Source of the DNA: a virus
Strand: one strand, 5' to 3'
DNA: 38,268 nucleotides
IMG/VR virus record: IMGVR_UViG_3300046170_000172
Coordinates: 1 to 38,268 of that record
Shown here: in pieces, positions 1 to 6,715 of the stretch
How positions within the stretch are numbered: the first letter of the stretch is position 1
Layout of the letters: each line of letters opens with the position of its first letter
Notes under the pieces: model-generated
What the model was told of the DNA's origin: nothing
Databases searched by the model: none
Seen by the model: the letters and a program-made list of their open reading frames with translations, nothing else
Program-made: the position numbers and the translations under genes

Positions 1-103
1 AGCCAGGCCAAATCCAAAAAAAAGACCAGGTAGACATACAAAGTCTTTAAATAAAAATTCAAAGCTTTCTTTTAAAAAATATAACAGACAAGGAAGAGCA
101 TGA
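1..103 (+). CDS. Small basic phage protein, 3' part (begins at 38240)
   Basis: This is the C-terminal 34 codons of the 43-aa basic protein that begins at 38240. The codon GAA is split between bases 38267-38268 and base 1. The stop TGA (101-103) overlaps the next start (ATGA at 100-103), the same coupling seen between the following genes. No catalytic motif is visible. The product is probably made late, together with the lysis-type genes around it. Confidence 0.8.
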   Translation, partial: ARPNPKKRPGRHTKSLNKNSKLSFKKYNRQGRA

Positions 104-309
104 AGTTTATTTTAGCTTTTACAATATGTTCTTCAATTACAGGCTTCTGTAATAACACAGCAACATTACCAACAGAATTTAATAGTTGGTCTGAATGTGT
201 AGGAGCTGGTGGTAAATTTATTCAAACTTTTTCTACTGAAATGAAACAAAGTATTGATGAAAGAAAACTTTATATGAATTATTTTTGTAACGAAATTAAA
301 TATGATTGA
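100..309 (+). CDS. Small secreted or lipid-anchored Cys-containing protein
   Basis: This 69-aa protein has a short hydrophobic N-terminus (MKFILAFTICSSITGFC) that looks like an export signal, followed by a polar region with conserved-looking Trp and Cys residues (SWSEC, YFCNE). Similar short proteins sit between tail and terminase genes in other marine podoviruses. Position and export signal fit a lysis or spanin-like role, but nothing in the sequence proves it. It is coupled by ATGA overlap to the upstream basic protein and overlaps the next small gene by 8 bases. Confidence 0.6.
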   Translation: MKFILAFTICSSITGFCNNTATLPTEFNSWSECVGAGGKFIQTFSTEMKQSIDERKLYMNYFCNEIKYD

Positions 310-418
310 TAGATTTTTTTATAAATTATTTAGTAGCATAGACAAATTGTTTATGAAGGTGGAAGAAGTTTTAACTTTTGATTGGCCTAATTGTAAGAAA
401 AAGAAAAAGAAAAAATGA
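302..418 (+). CDS. 38-aa protein with Lys-only tail
   Basis: This short frame starts at ATG 302 inside the end of the preceding gene and ends with TGA at 416-418. It encodes MIDRFFYKLFSSIDKLFMKV, an amphipathic helix, and finishes in a run of seven lysines. Both ends overlap neighbours (ATGA with the next gene), as expected of a tightly packed late operon. Small FFYKLF-type proteins occur at this place in related phages. Function is unknown; membrane association through the amphipathic helix is an inference. Confidence 0.55.
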   Translation: MIDRFFYKLFSSIDKLFMKVEEVLTFDWPNCKKKKKKK

Positions 419-576
419 GAGACACTAAAGTTTTAGAAAGTTTCAAAAAACGAATAGAAAAAGAATTAAAAGAAAAAAACATATTTAAAAATTTAAGAAA
501 AGAAGTTGATACTGGTGCTAATGGCACACAAAAATATGTTGTTAAAAAAGGTATCAATAAAGGAAAAGTATTATGA
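415..576 (+). CDS. 53-aa Lys-rich protein
   Basis: The frame runs from ATG 415 to TGA 574-576, with ATGA overlaps at both ends. The product is highly charged (MRDTKVLESFKKRIEKELKE...) and contains VDTGANGTQKYVVKKG. No hydrophobic segment or known domain is visible. The evidence for being real is the perfect four-base coupling to both neighbours and the absence of any other frame in this stretch. Confidence 0.55.
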   Translation: MRDTKVLESFKKRIEKELKEKNIFKNLRKEVDTGANGTQKYVVKKGINKGKVL

Positions 577-935
577 AGATAAGTGAAAACACATCAGTAA
601 GTATGCCAATGAAAAATATGATTGGTATAGTTATAGCAGTTGCTATGGGTGTTTTTGCGTATACTGAAGTTACTGCTAGATTAACTTCATTAGAGACATC
701 AAGAGAATTATTCTCTGCTGATTTACTTAAAAAATCTGAACAAAAACCTGTAGACCAGGAGCAATTTATGTTGGTCGAAAGTTTATTTGGTGATGTAGAA
801 AAATTAACTTTAACTCAAGAGCAAAATATGACTAACAAAGTTAATATAGAATTTCTTAAATCACAGCTTGAGAAAGCCTTGAATGATATTGAACATTTAA
901 AAGATAAGGTTAGAGCAAATGGATACAGTAATTAA
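573..935 (+). CDS. Membrane-anchored coiled-coil protein, holin/spanin candidate
   Basis: This 120-aa protein has one N-terminal membrane helix (about residues 15-33, MIGIVIAVAMGVFAYTE), then a long polar, heptad-like region to the C-terminus (EFLKSQLEKALNDIEHLKDK). One membrane helix plus a periplasmic coiled coil is the layout of inner-membrane spanins, and the gene lies just before terminase, where T7 keeps its lysis genes (17.5 to 18.7). Related marine phages carry a similar protein with SMPMKN before the membrane helix. Function remains inferred from topology and position. Confidence 0.6.
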   Translation: MKISENTSVSMPMKNMIGIVIAVAMGVFAYTEVTARLTSLETSRELFSADLLKKSEQKPVDQEQFMLVESLFGDVEKLTLTQEQNMTNKVNIEFLKSQLEKALNDIEHLKDKVRANGYSN

Positions 936-1140
936 TACTGTGATTGCTTTGTGTATGTTTGTAGCTGGTGAACTTAAAGAGCACAGAATACAAGATGCTA
1001 TGAGTGATTGTCTTAAAGGTAAAAGAGAAGCCGAAAGAAATATAAATTCTAACATTGAATATAAATGTGGAAAAGTAGAAGCAGAATTAGAAGATAATAT
1101 AGATGGAAGTAAAAGTATTAAGAGGATTATAAATGACTAA
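919..1140 (+). CDS. Small membrane protein, possible outer spanin partner
   Basis: This 73-aa protein starts at ATG 919, inside the preceding gene (17-base overlap). It has a hydrophobic N-terminus (VINTVIALCMFVAGE) followed by a charged region with two Cys residues (DCLKGKREAERN and KCGKVEAEL). Nested or overlapping start and short length match outer-spanin genes, but no clear lipobox is present, so this is only suggestive. The stop overlaps the terminase small subunit start by 8 bases. Confidence 0.5.
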   Translation: MDTVINTVIALCMFVAGELKEHRIQDAMSDCLKGKREAERNINSNIEYKCGKVEAELEDNIDGSKSIKRIIND

Positions 1141-1360
1141 AACATTAAAAACATTACATGAAGTTCTTGCAGAAGAACTATTAAAGCGTGTTCAAGACCC
1201 AGAGGCAAAATCTTCGGATTTGAATGTCGCAAGACAATTTCTAAAAGATAATGGTATTGAAGCTATTCCTACAGATAATTCGCCACTTAAATCTTTAGTG
1301 GATGAACTTCCATTTAATAGTGATGAGGAAATAGTTCTACATGGAAAAGATACCAACTAA
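1133..1360 (+). CDS. terS: Terminase small subunit (T7 gp18-like)
   Basis: A 75-aa protein with the pattern of T7-group small terminases: TLHEVLAEELLKRV followed by ARQFLKDNGIEAIP and an acidic C-terminal tail. It would recognise phage DNA and load the large subunit for packaging. An AGAGGA Shine-Dalgarno precedes ATG 1133, and the gene overlaps terL by 20 bases, the usual order. T7 gp18 is 89 aa, so this is slightly short but complete. Confidence 0.85.
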   Translation: MTKTLKTLHEVLAEELLKRVQDPEAKSSDLNVARQFLKDNGIEAIPTDNSPLKSLVDELPFNSDEEIVLHGKDTN

Positions 1361-3005
1361 GCTTAAAGACTTTAGAAATTTTTTATATCTAGTTTGGAAA
1401 CATTTGGCTTTACCTAGGCCAACTGAAATTCAATATGATATTGCAAATTTTATACAATCTAAAGAAAACAGGATTGTAATTAATGCTTTTAGAGGAGTAG
1501 GTAAAAGTTGGATAACTTCAGCTTTTGTATGTCATCAACTTTTATTAAATCCTCAATTAAACATATTAGTTGTATCTGCATCTAAAAATAGAGCAGATGA
1601 CTTCTCAACATTCACATTAAGATTAATTAATGAGATTGAAGTTTTGGCTCACCTAAAACCAGGTGATGACCAAAGACAATCTAAAGTAAGTTTCGATGTA
1701 AAACCTGCAAGAGCTTCACACGCTCCATCAGTTAAGTCCCTAGGTATTTCTGGGCAGATGACAGGTGCTCGGAGCGACCTCATAATTTCTGATGATGTTG
1801 AAAGTGCGAACAATTCTGCAACAATGGGAATGAGGGATAAACTTTCAGAACAAGTCAAAGAGTTCGAAAGTATTATCAAACCTGGAGGTCGCATCATATT
1901 TCTAGGCACAATGCAGACAGAAATGTCTTTATATAACCAATTAACTACAAGAGGTTATAAGCAAAGAATATGGCCAGCAAGGTATCCTAATGAGAAACAA
2001 TTAAAAAACTTTGGAGATACACTAGCTCCTAAAATTAGAAATACATGGAATATAGACATCCAAGGGGAACCAACAGATGCTGAAAGATTTGATGATGAAG
2101 ATTTAAGAAAGAGACAATTAAGTTATGGAGCCTCTGGTTTTAACTTACAGTTCATGTTGGATACATCATTAAGTGATGAGAATAAATATCCATTAAAATT
2201 AAATGATTTAGTAGTTATGTCTTTAAATCCAAAGACAGCTCCAGAAAAAGTTATATGGGCTTCTAGTCCAGAATTAAAACATGAAGAGTTACCATGTGTT
2301 GGTATGCACGCAGATGCTTATTTTAGACCAATGCAAATACAAGGTGATTGGATGGATTACCAAGGTTCAGTTCTAGCAATTGACCCTTCTGGTAAAGGAG
2401 ATAACGAAACCAGTTATGTATGTGCGAAGATGTTAAATGGTAATGTCTACATTACAGATGCTGGTGGATTGATTGGTGGTTATACAGATAAGACACTTCA
2501 ATCAATTGCAACAATAGCAAAACAACAAGAAGCAAACTTAATCCTAGTAGAGGAAAACTATGGAGGAGGTATGTTTACAAAATTATTACTTCCATTTGTT
2601 ATGAAAACATATCCAGTAACAATAGAAGAGATTAGACATCAACAAGCCAAAGAAAAAAGAATAATAGATACTTTGGAACCATTGATGCAACAACACAGAT
2701 TAATCATAGATACAAATGTAGTGCACAAAGACTACAACTCTGCAAATGAAATGTATTCTTTAGATAAAGCCTTAAGATACCAATTGTTTTACCAGATGAG
2801 TAGAGTAAGCAGTATAAAAGGTTCACTTGCCTATGATGACCGATTAGATACGCTAGCGATGGCATGTAGGTATTGGGTAGACCAACTGGCTAGAGACCAG
2901 GACACTGCTCAAATACAGAGGCGTAGGGAGCTCCTAGAGGTAGAATTAGAGAGCTTTTTAGACACACAACAGTTTGGAAGGAAGACATCCAACAGATGGA
3001 TGTAA
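1341..3005 (+). CDS. terL: Terminase large subunit (T7 gp19-like)
   Basis: This 554-aa DNA-packaging motor has an ATPase Walker A-like loop NAFRGVGKSW (about residues 48-57), a Walker B SDLIISDDVESA (about 141-152), and a C-terminal RNase H-fold nuclease with LAIDPSGKGDNET and later acidic residues (VEENYGG, DDRLDTLA). It pumps concatemeric DNA into proheads through the portal at 19798. Length is close to T7 gp19 (586). The start is set by the small-subunit overlap; GAGG lies 13 bases upstream, rather far. A phage promoter-like element follows directly at 3015. Confidence 0.97.
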   Translation: MEKIPTKLKDFRNFLYLVWKHLALPRPTEIQYDIANFIQSKENRIVINAFRGVGKSWITSAFVCHQLLLNPQLNILVVSASKNRADDFSTFTLRLINEIEVLAHLKPGDDQRQSKVSFDVKPARASHAPSVKSLGISGQMTGARSDLIISDDVESANNSATMGMRDKLSEQVKEFESIIKPGGRIIFLGTMQTEMSLYNQLTTRGYKQRIWPARYPNEKQLKNFGDTLAPKIRNTWNIDIQGEPTDAERFDDEDLRKRQLSYGASGFNLQFMLDTSLSDENKYPLKLNDLVVMSLNPKTAPEKVIWASSPELKHEELPCVGMHADAYFRPMQIQGDWMDYQGSVLAIDPSGKGDNETSYVCAKMLNGNVYITDAGGLIGGYTDKTLQSIATIAKQQEANLILVEENYGGGMFTKLLLPFVMKTYPVTIEEIRHQQAKEKRIIDTLEPLMQQHRLIIDTNVVHKDYNSANEMYSLDKALRYQLFYQMSRVSSIKGSLAYDDRLDTLAMACRYWVDQLARDQDTAQIQRRRELLEVELESFLDTQQFGRKTSNRWM

Positions 3006-3014
3006 TTAACACAT

Positions 3015-3030
3015 GGACACATTAGATATA
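3015..3030 (+). promoter_or_regulatory. T7-type phage promoter-like element, copy 1
   Basis: GGACACATTAGATATA differs by one base from the copies at 19373 and 33151. It lies in the gap just after terL and before a small gene at 3119, comparable to T7 phiOR after gene 19. By alignment with T7 CACTATAG the start would be G3025. It is intergenic, and so are all other close copies. Confidence 0.6.
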
Positions 3031-3118
3031 GGGGTTGAACACTAGCTTACCCTATAGGTATACCAAAGGTTACCTTAAGAGTTCGTCAGTTATCCATAGC
3101 ATCTAATTAATAATAATA

Positions 3119-3346
3119 ATGAATATTAATAATATAATATACCTAGCTAAACTTATGGAGGAAGACATAGAGAGTTCTTTACATAAGCCTATGGAACCAG
3201 CTTATTTTAAATTAAATAAACCTAAACTAAAGTTGGTTGTAGATAATACTAAAAGAAAACATAAAGAGACTATTGGTTTCGATAGGTATTTAGATAAAAA
3301 CCTAGTTAGTTTCTTTGATTATTTGTTTGAAAAAGCAGATGTCTAA
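3119..3346 (+). CDS. Hypothetical 75-aa protein
   Basis: The frame starts MNINNIIYLAKLMEEDIESS and continues as a charged soluble protein ending FFDYLFEKADV. I do not recognise it. It follows the promoter-like element at 3015 and lacks a clear Shine-Dalgarno; a run of AATAAT lies before ATG 3119. Codon use is like that of the core phage genes. It is probably the first gene of the accessory region and may be expressed from the upstream element. Confidence 0.5.
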   Translation: MNINNIIYLAKLMEEDIESSLHKPMEPAYFKLNKPKLKLVVDNTKRKHKETIGFDRYLDKNLVSFFDYLFEKADV

Positions 3347-3685
3347 ATAATTTGGTATAAATTTCTGACAGGGTCACGCATATACCCCAGGAAATATTTC
3401 CCCCTTTAGCCTTTAAAAATGCACAAAATAGGCCAGGGGGTGCACATCTGCACAAAAAATAAAATTTATATGGCCTAGAAGTATTGATTTAATTAACTTT
3501 GTTAGTAGACTTTACATCCTTAACCACACAAAAAGCTCTATTTATTAGCCAAACAATCAGCATTTTTTATTCAGCCTTGCTTGTGCTCTTATCTGTTTTT
3601 AATTTATTTATTGGAGCCTATTGTAATCCAGATTGTAGACTCAATATAAGAGGCTCACAAACAACAACAAAAGGATTAAAACAAA
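3347..3685 (+). other. Gap with no convincing gene
   Basis: This 339-base stretch includes C- and G-runs unusual for this genome (ATACCCCAGG, TTTCCCCC, GGCCAGGGGG) and an inverted pair GTGCAC/TGCAC near 3440-3453. A TTG-started frame at 3499-3729 encodes a hydrophobic segment (SALLVLLSVFNLFIGAY), but it overlaps the next gene by 44 bases and has no ribosome site, so I do not call it. The stretch may hold host-type promoters for the next gene. Confidence 0.4.
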
Positions 3686-3916
3686 ATGAGCAATTACAGA
3701 TTAACACTACAAACAAGAGAATATTTTAACGAAACTAAAACAATCAATGAAGCTATAGTTGAAGCTGAAAGCCTGGCGAATGACTTAAAATCAATGTTGC
3801 AGGCAGGCGCAGAAATAACTGACAATGATGGGACTAACATTATATTGGAAGCATCATCAACAGACCCAAAAACAATTGCAAACCTTAAAAGCCTTAGATT
3901 TGAAATAGACGAATAA
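3686..3916 (+). CDS. Hypothetical 76-aa acidic protein
   Basis: The product starts MSNYRLTLQTREYFNETKTI and is a small acidic soluble protein (EAESLANDLKSML, DGTNIILEASS). AAAGGA about 10 bases before ATG 3686 serves as ribosome site. I recognise no domain. GCG and CTG codons are commoner here than in the core genes, like the ArdA gene nearby, which suggests an acquired accessory block. Confidence 0.6.
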   Translation: MSNYRLTLQTREYFNETKTINEAIVEAESLANDLKSMLQAGAEITDNDGTNIILEASSTDPKTIANLKSLRFEIDE

Positions 3917-3918
3917 TA

Positions 3919-3934
3919 GGACACTTTTGATAAA
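3919..3934 (+). promoter_or_regulatory. T7-type phage promoter-like element, copy 2
   Basis: GGACACTTTTGATAAA matches the 19373 copy in 14 of 16 bases and begins 3 bases after the stop of the 3686 gene. It would be the weakest of the five copies. It lies upstream of the ArdA gene but also upstream of a sigma70-like promoter at 4072. Confidence 0.45.
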
Positions 3935-4071
3935 TGGGTCAAAATCAAGCTTTTTCAGTAAAGTGCCCATATTAGACAGATAAACATTAAAACACTGTCG
4001 AAGCCTGGCTGTCTGCCTAGATTTACATAATGAGCGAACACCAGGCCACGAAATTAAATTAAAATAGTATA

Positions 4072-4101
4072 TTGACTACACCAGCGTAGCTGTAGTATAA
4101 C
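4072..4101 (+). promoter_or_regulatory. Sigma70-like promoter with embedded operator
   Basis: TTGACT (4072-4077) and TATAAC (4096-4101) are separated by 18 bases. The semi-palindrome CTACACCAGCGTAG (4076-4089) overlaps the -35 end and fills the spacer, and an identical second copy (4104-4117) covers the expected start of transcription. A protein binding there would block host polymerase. It would drive ardA at 4162. Confidence 0.6.
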
Positions 4102-4118
4102 AACTACACCAGCGTAGC
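4075..4118 (+). repeat. Two direct copies of a 16-bp operator-like repeat
   Basis: ACTACACCAGCGTAGC occurs at 4075-4090 and again, identical, at 4103-4118 (28-base period). Each copy has dyad symmetry CTAC-N6-GTAG. Related sites occur near 7300, 7322, 9144, 9213 and 11995, all in the early/lysogeny region. Confidence 0.75.
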
Positions 4119-4161
4119 AAATATATAAATTAACCAATTACACTGGTAGAAAGAGCACACA

Positions 4162-4674
4162 ATGACAAATAATGACAATCAAATATATGTTGCTTGTTTA
4201 GCTTCATATAATTCTGGAATACTACATGGCGAATGGATAACGCCGAAAGCAGACAAAGATGAACTGCAAGAGCAAATTAATAAAGTTCTTAAAAGTTCAT
4301 CAATTGAAGATGCTGAAGAGTGGGCTATTCATGACTATAATGATTTTCCAAACCTTGGAGAATATCCTGGACTTGATAAAATTATACAAGTTCAAGAAGC
4401 TATAGACGAACATGGCGCTGATGTTGTCCAGGCGTTTTTGGAGAACTGGAGCGTTGAAGATTTAGACCATGTTGGTGATGCTTACTATGGAAAATATGAC
4501 AATTTCACAGAGTTCGCAGAGCAACTAGCTCATGACATTATTGAAGGCTTAGACGATAACAGCACGCTGGCCAGGTACTTTAATTATGAAGCGTGGGAGC
4601 GTGATTTGTCTCATGATTATCACGAAGGCGAAGCGTCTGATGGTTCAAGCTTAATATTTAACGCTAACTGGTAA
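4162..4674 (+). CDS. ardA: ArdA-like anti-restriction protein
   Basis: This 170-aa strongly acidic protein matches the ArdA family: N-terminal IYVACLASYNSGILHGEW, central EWAIHDYNDFPNLGEYPG, then IIQVQEAIDEHG, DAYYGKY and C-terminal YFNYEAWERDLSHDY. ArdA proteins mimic B-form DNA by surface Asp and Glu and block type I restriction-modification enzymes. Length equals the family norm. It sits behind the operator-covered promoter at 4072 and would act just after DNA entry. Higher GC and GCG codons than in core genes suggest recent acquisition. Confidence 0.92.
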   Translation: MTNNDNQIYVACLASYNSGILHGEWITPKADKDELQEQINKVLKSSSIEDAEEWAIHDYNDFPNLGEYPGLDKIIQVQEAIDEHGADVVQAFLENWSVEDLDHVGDAYYGKYDNFTEFAEQLAHDIIEGLDDNSTLARYFNYEAWERDLSHDYHEGEASDGSSLIFNANW

Positions 4675-4681
4675 GGTAATT

Positions 4682-5014
4682 ATGAAAAATAAAAGAATGT
4701 CTATATATGCTGTCCAGGTTCCATTAACAAAAGTCAATTTATTTAAAAACAATAATTTGCCTAGTTGGAGCTTCGACACTGAAAACAATATAACAATTAA
4801 AAAATTGAGCACAGCCACAAGCTGGCCAGCGTGGTTTTCTGCGCTTGTTATGTGCTCAAGGGCTGGGAATGGGTTTAAAATTCAGACCTATAAAAGGCCA
4901 CACTGTGGAATTGTTAAAAAGATAATTCCTAACAAATACCCAAAGCGACCAATTTTGAACCCAGATTTAATAGCTGACAAATTAAAGCCAGCCTGGATAC
5001 AAAAAACGCTATAA
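4682..5014 (+). CDS. Hypothetical 110-aa basic protein after ardA
   Basis: The product (MKNKRMSIYAVQVPLTKVNL...) is basic, with several Trp residues (TSWPAWFSALVMCSRAGNG). It starts 7 bases after ardA with an AAGG ribosome site, so the two are co-transcribed, and it ends just before a strong terminator. I recognise no family. Its place next to ArdA makes an accessory anti-defence role conceivable, but nothing in the sequence shows one. Confidence 0.6.
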   Translation: MKNKRMSIYAVQVPLTKVNLFKNNNLPSWSFDTENNITIKKLSTATSWPAWFSALVMCSRAGNGFKIQTYKRPHCGIVKKIIPNKYPKRPILNPDLIADKLKPAWIQKTL

Positions 5015-5025
5015 GTTAAGATTTC

Positions 5026-5062
5026 AAAAGGCCTGCTGGTTAATCTCTTGCAGGCCTTTTTT
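5026..5062 (+). terminator. Rho-independent terminator after the ardA operon
   Basis: The stem GGCCTGC (5030-5036) pairs with GCAGGCC (5050-5056) over a 13-base loop and is followed by six T (5057-5062); four A precede it, so it could also work in the other direction. It closes the ardA transcription unit. Confidence 0.88.
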
Positions 5063-5102
5063 CTATTTGGCTGGTAGTCAAGGTAGATTTATTTATTTTA
5101 GC

Positions 5103-5145
5103 TATCTCTTACATTTTAATTATTAAATTGTTATATCTCTTACAT
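5103..5145 (+). promoter_or_regulatory. Promoter-like region with two 12-bp direct repeats
   Basis: TATCTCTTACAT occurs at 5103-5114 and 5134-5145, 31 bases apart (about three helical turns). TTACAT (5109-5114) and TATATC (5132-5137) with a 17-base spacer resemble a host promoter, which would place the transcript start near ATG 5144. The second repeat covers that start codon. Confidence 0.4.
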
Positions 5146-6073
5146 GGCTCGCACACAAAAAAAGAAAAAGTTACCTAAAAAAGTTTCCAATTTTATAGGA
5201 AAAAAATTTTATGATTTTAAGGATGAAACAGGAAAAACTTTTGAATTTAAAAAAAGTAAAAATCCTTTTTCAGATATTTTTGAAGACTTTTTTAAAGATT
5301 ACAAACCACCAAAAACACAACCTCTTAAAGATATATTTGAAGATTTTTTTACTGATGAAAATAAAGCATTAGATACAATTAAAAAATGGAAGCCAGTTAG
5401 TAATTCTGCACAAACTATAAAAAAAATTACAGAAAATACACAGCCTCTTTCAGATAAAGCTCACACAGACAAAGTTAATAAACTTACTGACATGGGTGGA
5501 GGGCGTAGAAGAAAACAAAGATTTATTAAAAGTAAATTAGTACCTCTTGTACCAAGATTTAAACCTAGAGAAAAAATAGGTAAAGATGGTTTTAAGCACA
5601 TGCTTGTTGGTGATAATCCAGTTTATAAATACATGTATGAGCACGAATTATTAACACACTTTGACATAATAAAATCACATGGAAAATTAAATAAAAAATT
5701 AACTTTTGATAATAATAGTTGGAAAGAAATGGGTCTCTTACTAAAGAGTTTAAACATGACACCACAAGAAGTTTTTGATTATGCAATTAATTCAGTTCAA
5801 ACAAAAAAAAGATTTTTAGAATTAAGATTATATCGTGAATATGAGAGCAACTCTAAATTAGCTATAAATAGTTTTATAGAAATATATAAAAAACATTTAA
5901 AAACTAAACAACCTCTTAAGGTTTTTGCTGTATCAAAACCATTTATTAACTGGTGTAAAGAAGAAGATTTATATTTTAAATCAGATGAAAACTTAAGACA
6001 AAATATAAAGTTAATGATTGTCTCTTATAATAAAGATAATCCAAAAGATAAAATTCCATTAAAAATTAAATAA
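5144..6073 (+). CDS. Unrecognised 309-aa lysine-rich protein
   Basis: I do not recognise this protein. Residues 1-30 are very basic (MARTQKKKKLPKK). An internal repeat of IFEDFF occurs about 24 residues apart (near residues 45-70), and a second basic patch GGGRRRKQRF lies near 119-128. The C-terminal half (about 150-309) looks like a compact helical domain with FKHMLVGDNPVYKYMYEHE and FINWCKEEDLYF. No membrane helix is present. It has no Shine-Dalgarno and may be leaderless. It is a single-gene unit between a terminator and structured repeats, typical of a phage moron. Confidence 0.7.
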   Translation: MARTQKKKKLPKKVSNFIGKKFYDFKDETGKTFEFKKSKNPFSDIFEDFFKDYKPPKTQPLKDIFEDFFTDENKALDTIKKWKPVSNSAQTIKKITENTQPLSDKAHTDKVNKLTDMGGGRRRKQRFIKSKLVPLVPRFKPREKIGKDGFKHMLVGDNPVYKYMYEHELLTHFDIIKSHGKLNKKLTFDNNSWKEMGLLLKSLNMTPQEVFDYAINSVQTKKRFLELRLYREYESNSKLAINSFIEIYKKHLKTKQPLKVFAVSKPFINWCKEEDLYFKSDENLRQNIKLMIVSYNKDNPKDKIPLKIK

Positions 6074-6076
6074 AAC

Positions 6077-6129
6077 TATTCCACCACAACGCAGTGGAAT
6101 AAACAGCCTTCCACCACAACGCTGTGGAA
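6077..6129 (+). repeat. Tandem pair of identical-loop hairpins
   Basis: TATTCCAC (6077-6084) pairs with GTGGAATA (6094-6101), and TTCCAC (6109-6114) pairs with GTGGAA (6124-6129). Both enclose the same 9-base loop CACAACGC plus A or T. The 21-base repeat TTCCACCACAACGC[A/T]GTGGAA has a 30-base period. No T-run follows, so these are not ordinary terminators; RNA-protein binding sites or an RNA stabiliser are possible. Confidence 0.7.
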
Positions 6130-6172
6130 CGCTTGGTATTTAAAAATAATAATTAGTTGATAATTATATCTT

Positions 6173-6240
6173 GCTCGGTTGGTGCTGGGTCTTTGATTGA
6201 CCTTCCTGGTTAATCACTTCTTTCTACCACGCCAACCAGC
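6173..6240 (+). ncRNA. Strongly folded candidate RNA element
   Basis: The outer helix pairs GGTTGGTG (6177-6184) with CGCCAACC (6230-6237). It continues past a bulged C6185 as TGG (6186-6188) with CCA (6227-6229), and outward as GCT (6173-6175) with AGC (6238-6240). Inside lies an 8-bp hairpin, GATTGACC (6195-6202) and GGTTAATC (6208-6215), with loop TTCCT. This amount of pairing is unlikely by chance in such AT-rich DNA. It ends 32 bases before the regulator gene at 6273 and could be its leader or a separate small RNA. The strand is unproven. Confidence 0.5.
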
Positions 6241-6272
6241 ATTTATTAACAAGTGAACAAAGTGAGGAACAA

Positions 6273-6494
6273 ATGGCAGACGCAAGTAAATACAAGAGTG
6301 TAAGTTTAAGACATGAGACTTACTTAAAGCTGAAAGACCTACAGCATCATAATGAAAACCTAACTATAAGTATTGCTAGTGCAATAACTTATTGTGTGAA
6401 TAAGGAACATAGAAAACTATTCGATAAAGTATGTCCTTATGCAGATTATGGTACTGTTGAAATACCAAGGTCTTCAAGCGAGGTGTCATCATAA
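6273..6494 (+). CDS. Ribbon-helix-helix type regulator
   Basis: This 73-aa protein begins with the strand-helix-helix pattern of RHH regulators: KYKSVSLRHETYLKLKDLQ (residues 6-24) then NLTISIASAITYCVNKEHRKL (helix 2). Alternating residues in the first strand (SVSLR) would contact DNA in a dimer. GAGG precedes ATG 6273 by 6 bases. It is the best candidate, with the 7487 protein, for binding the CTAC-N6-GTAG sites. The stop overlaps the next start (TAATG). Confidence 0.7.
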   Translation: MADASKYKSVSLRHETYLKLKDLQHHNENLTISIASAITYCVNKEHRKLFDKVCPYADYGTVEIPRSSSEVSS

Positions 6495-6703
6495 TGACAA
6501 TTGATAAAAAAGTAGTCCTAGTATCAGACAAGGGACTTAACAAAAGACAGTTATTCGTAGAGAGCCCACCAGTTGTTGCTGGGCACATACGAAGCTATAT
6601 CAGTTCATTCAAAAGAATTAGAGAAGCAGTTAAGGAAACATATCCTTCTGCTAAATTCTATTTCAAAAGCATAGATGAACTAGAAAATCCAATACTGGAA
6701 TAA
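6494..6703 (+). CDS. Hypothetical 69-aa protein
   Basis: The product (MTIDKKVVLVSDKGLNKRQL...) is basic and soluble, with VVAGHIRSYISSFKRIREAV suggesting a helix. It is translationally coupled to the RHH gene through a one-base TAATG overlap, so the two are probably functional partners. No known domain is visible. Confidence 0.6.
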   Translation: MTIDKKVVLVSDKGLNKRQLFVESPPVVAGHIRSYISSFKRIREAVKETYPSAKFYFKSIDELENPILE

Positions 6704-6715
6704 TAGCAATCTGTA

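Noticed and set aside
420-435. AGACACTAAAGTTTTA as another phage promoter
   Set aside because: The 3' half does not match TAGATATA and the site is inside a coding gene.
3499-3729. TTG-started 76-codon frame with one hydrophobic segment
   Set aside because: It has no Shine-Dalgarno, overlaps the better-supported 3686 gene by 44 bases and has an improbable C-terminus.
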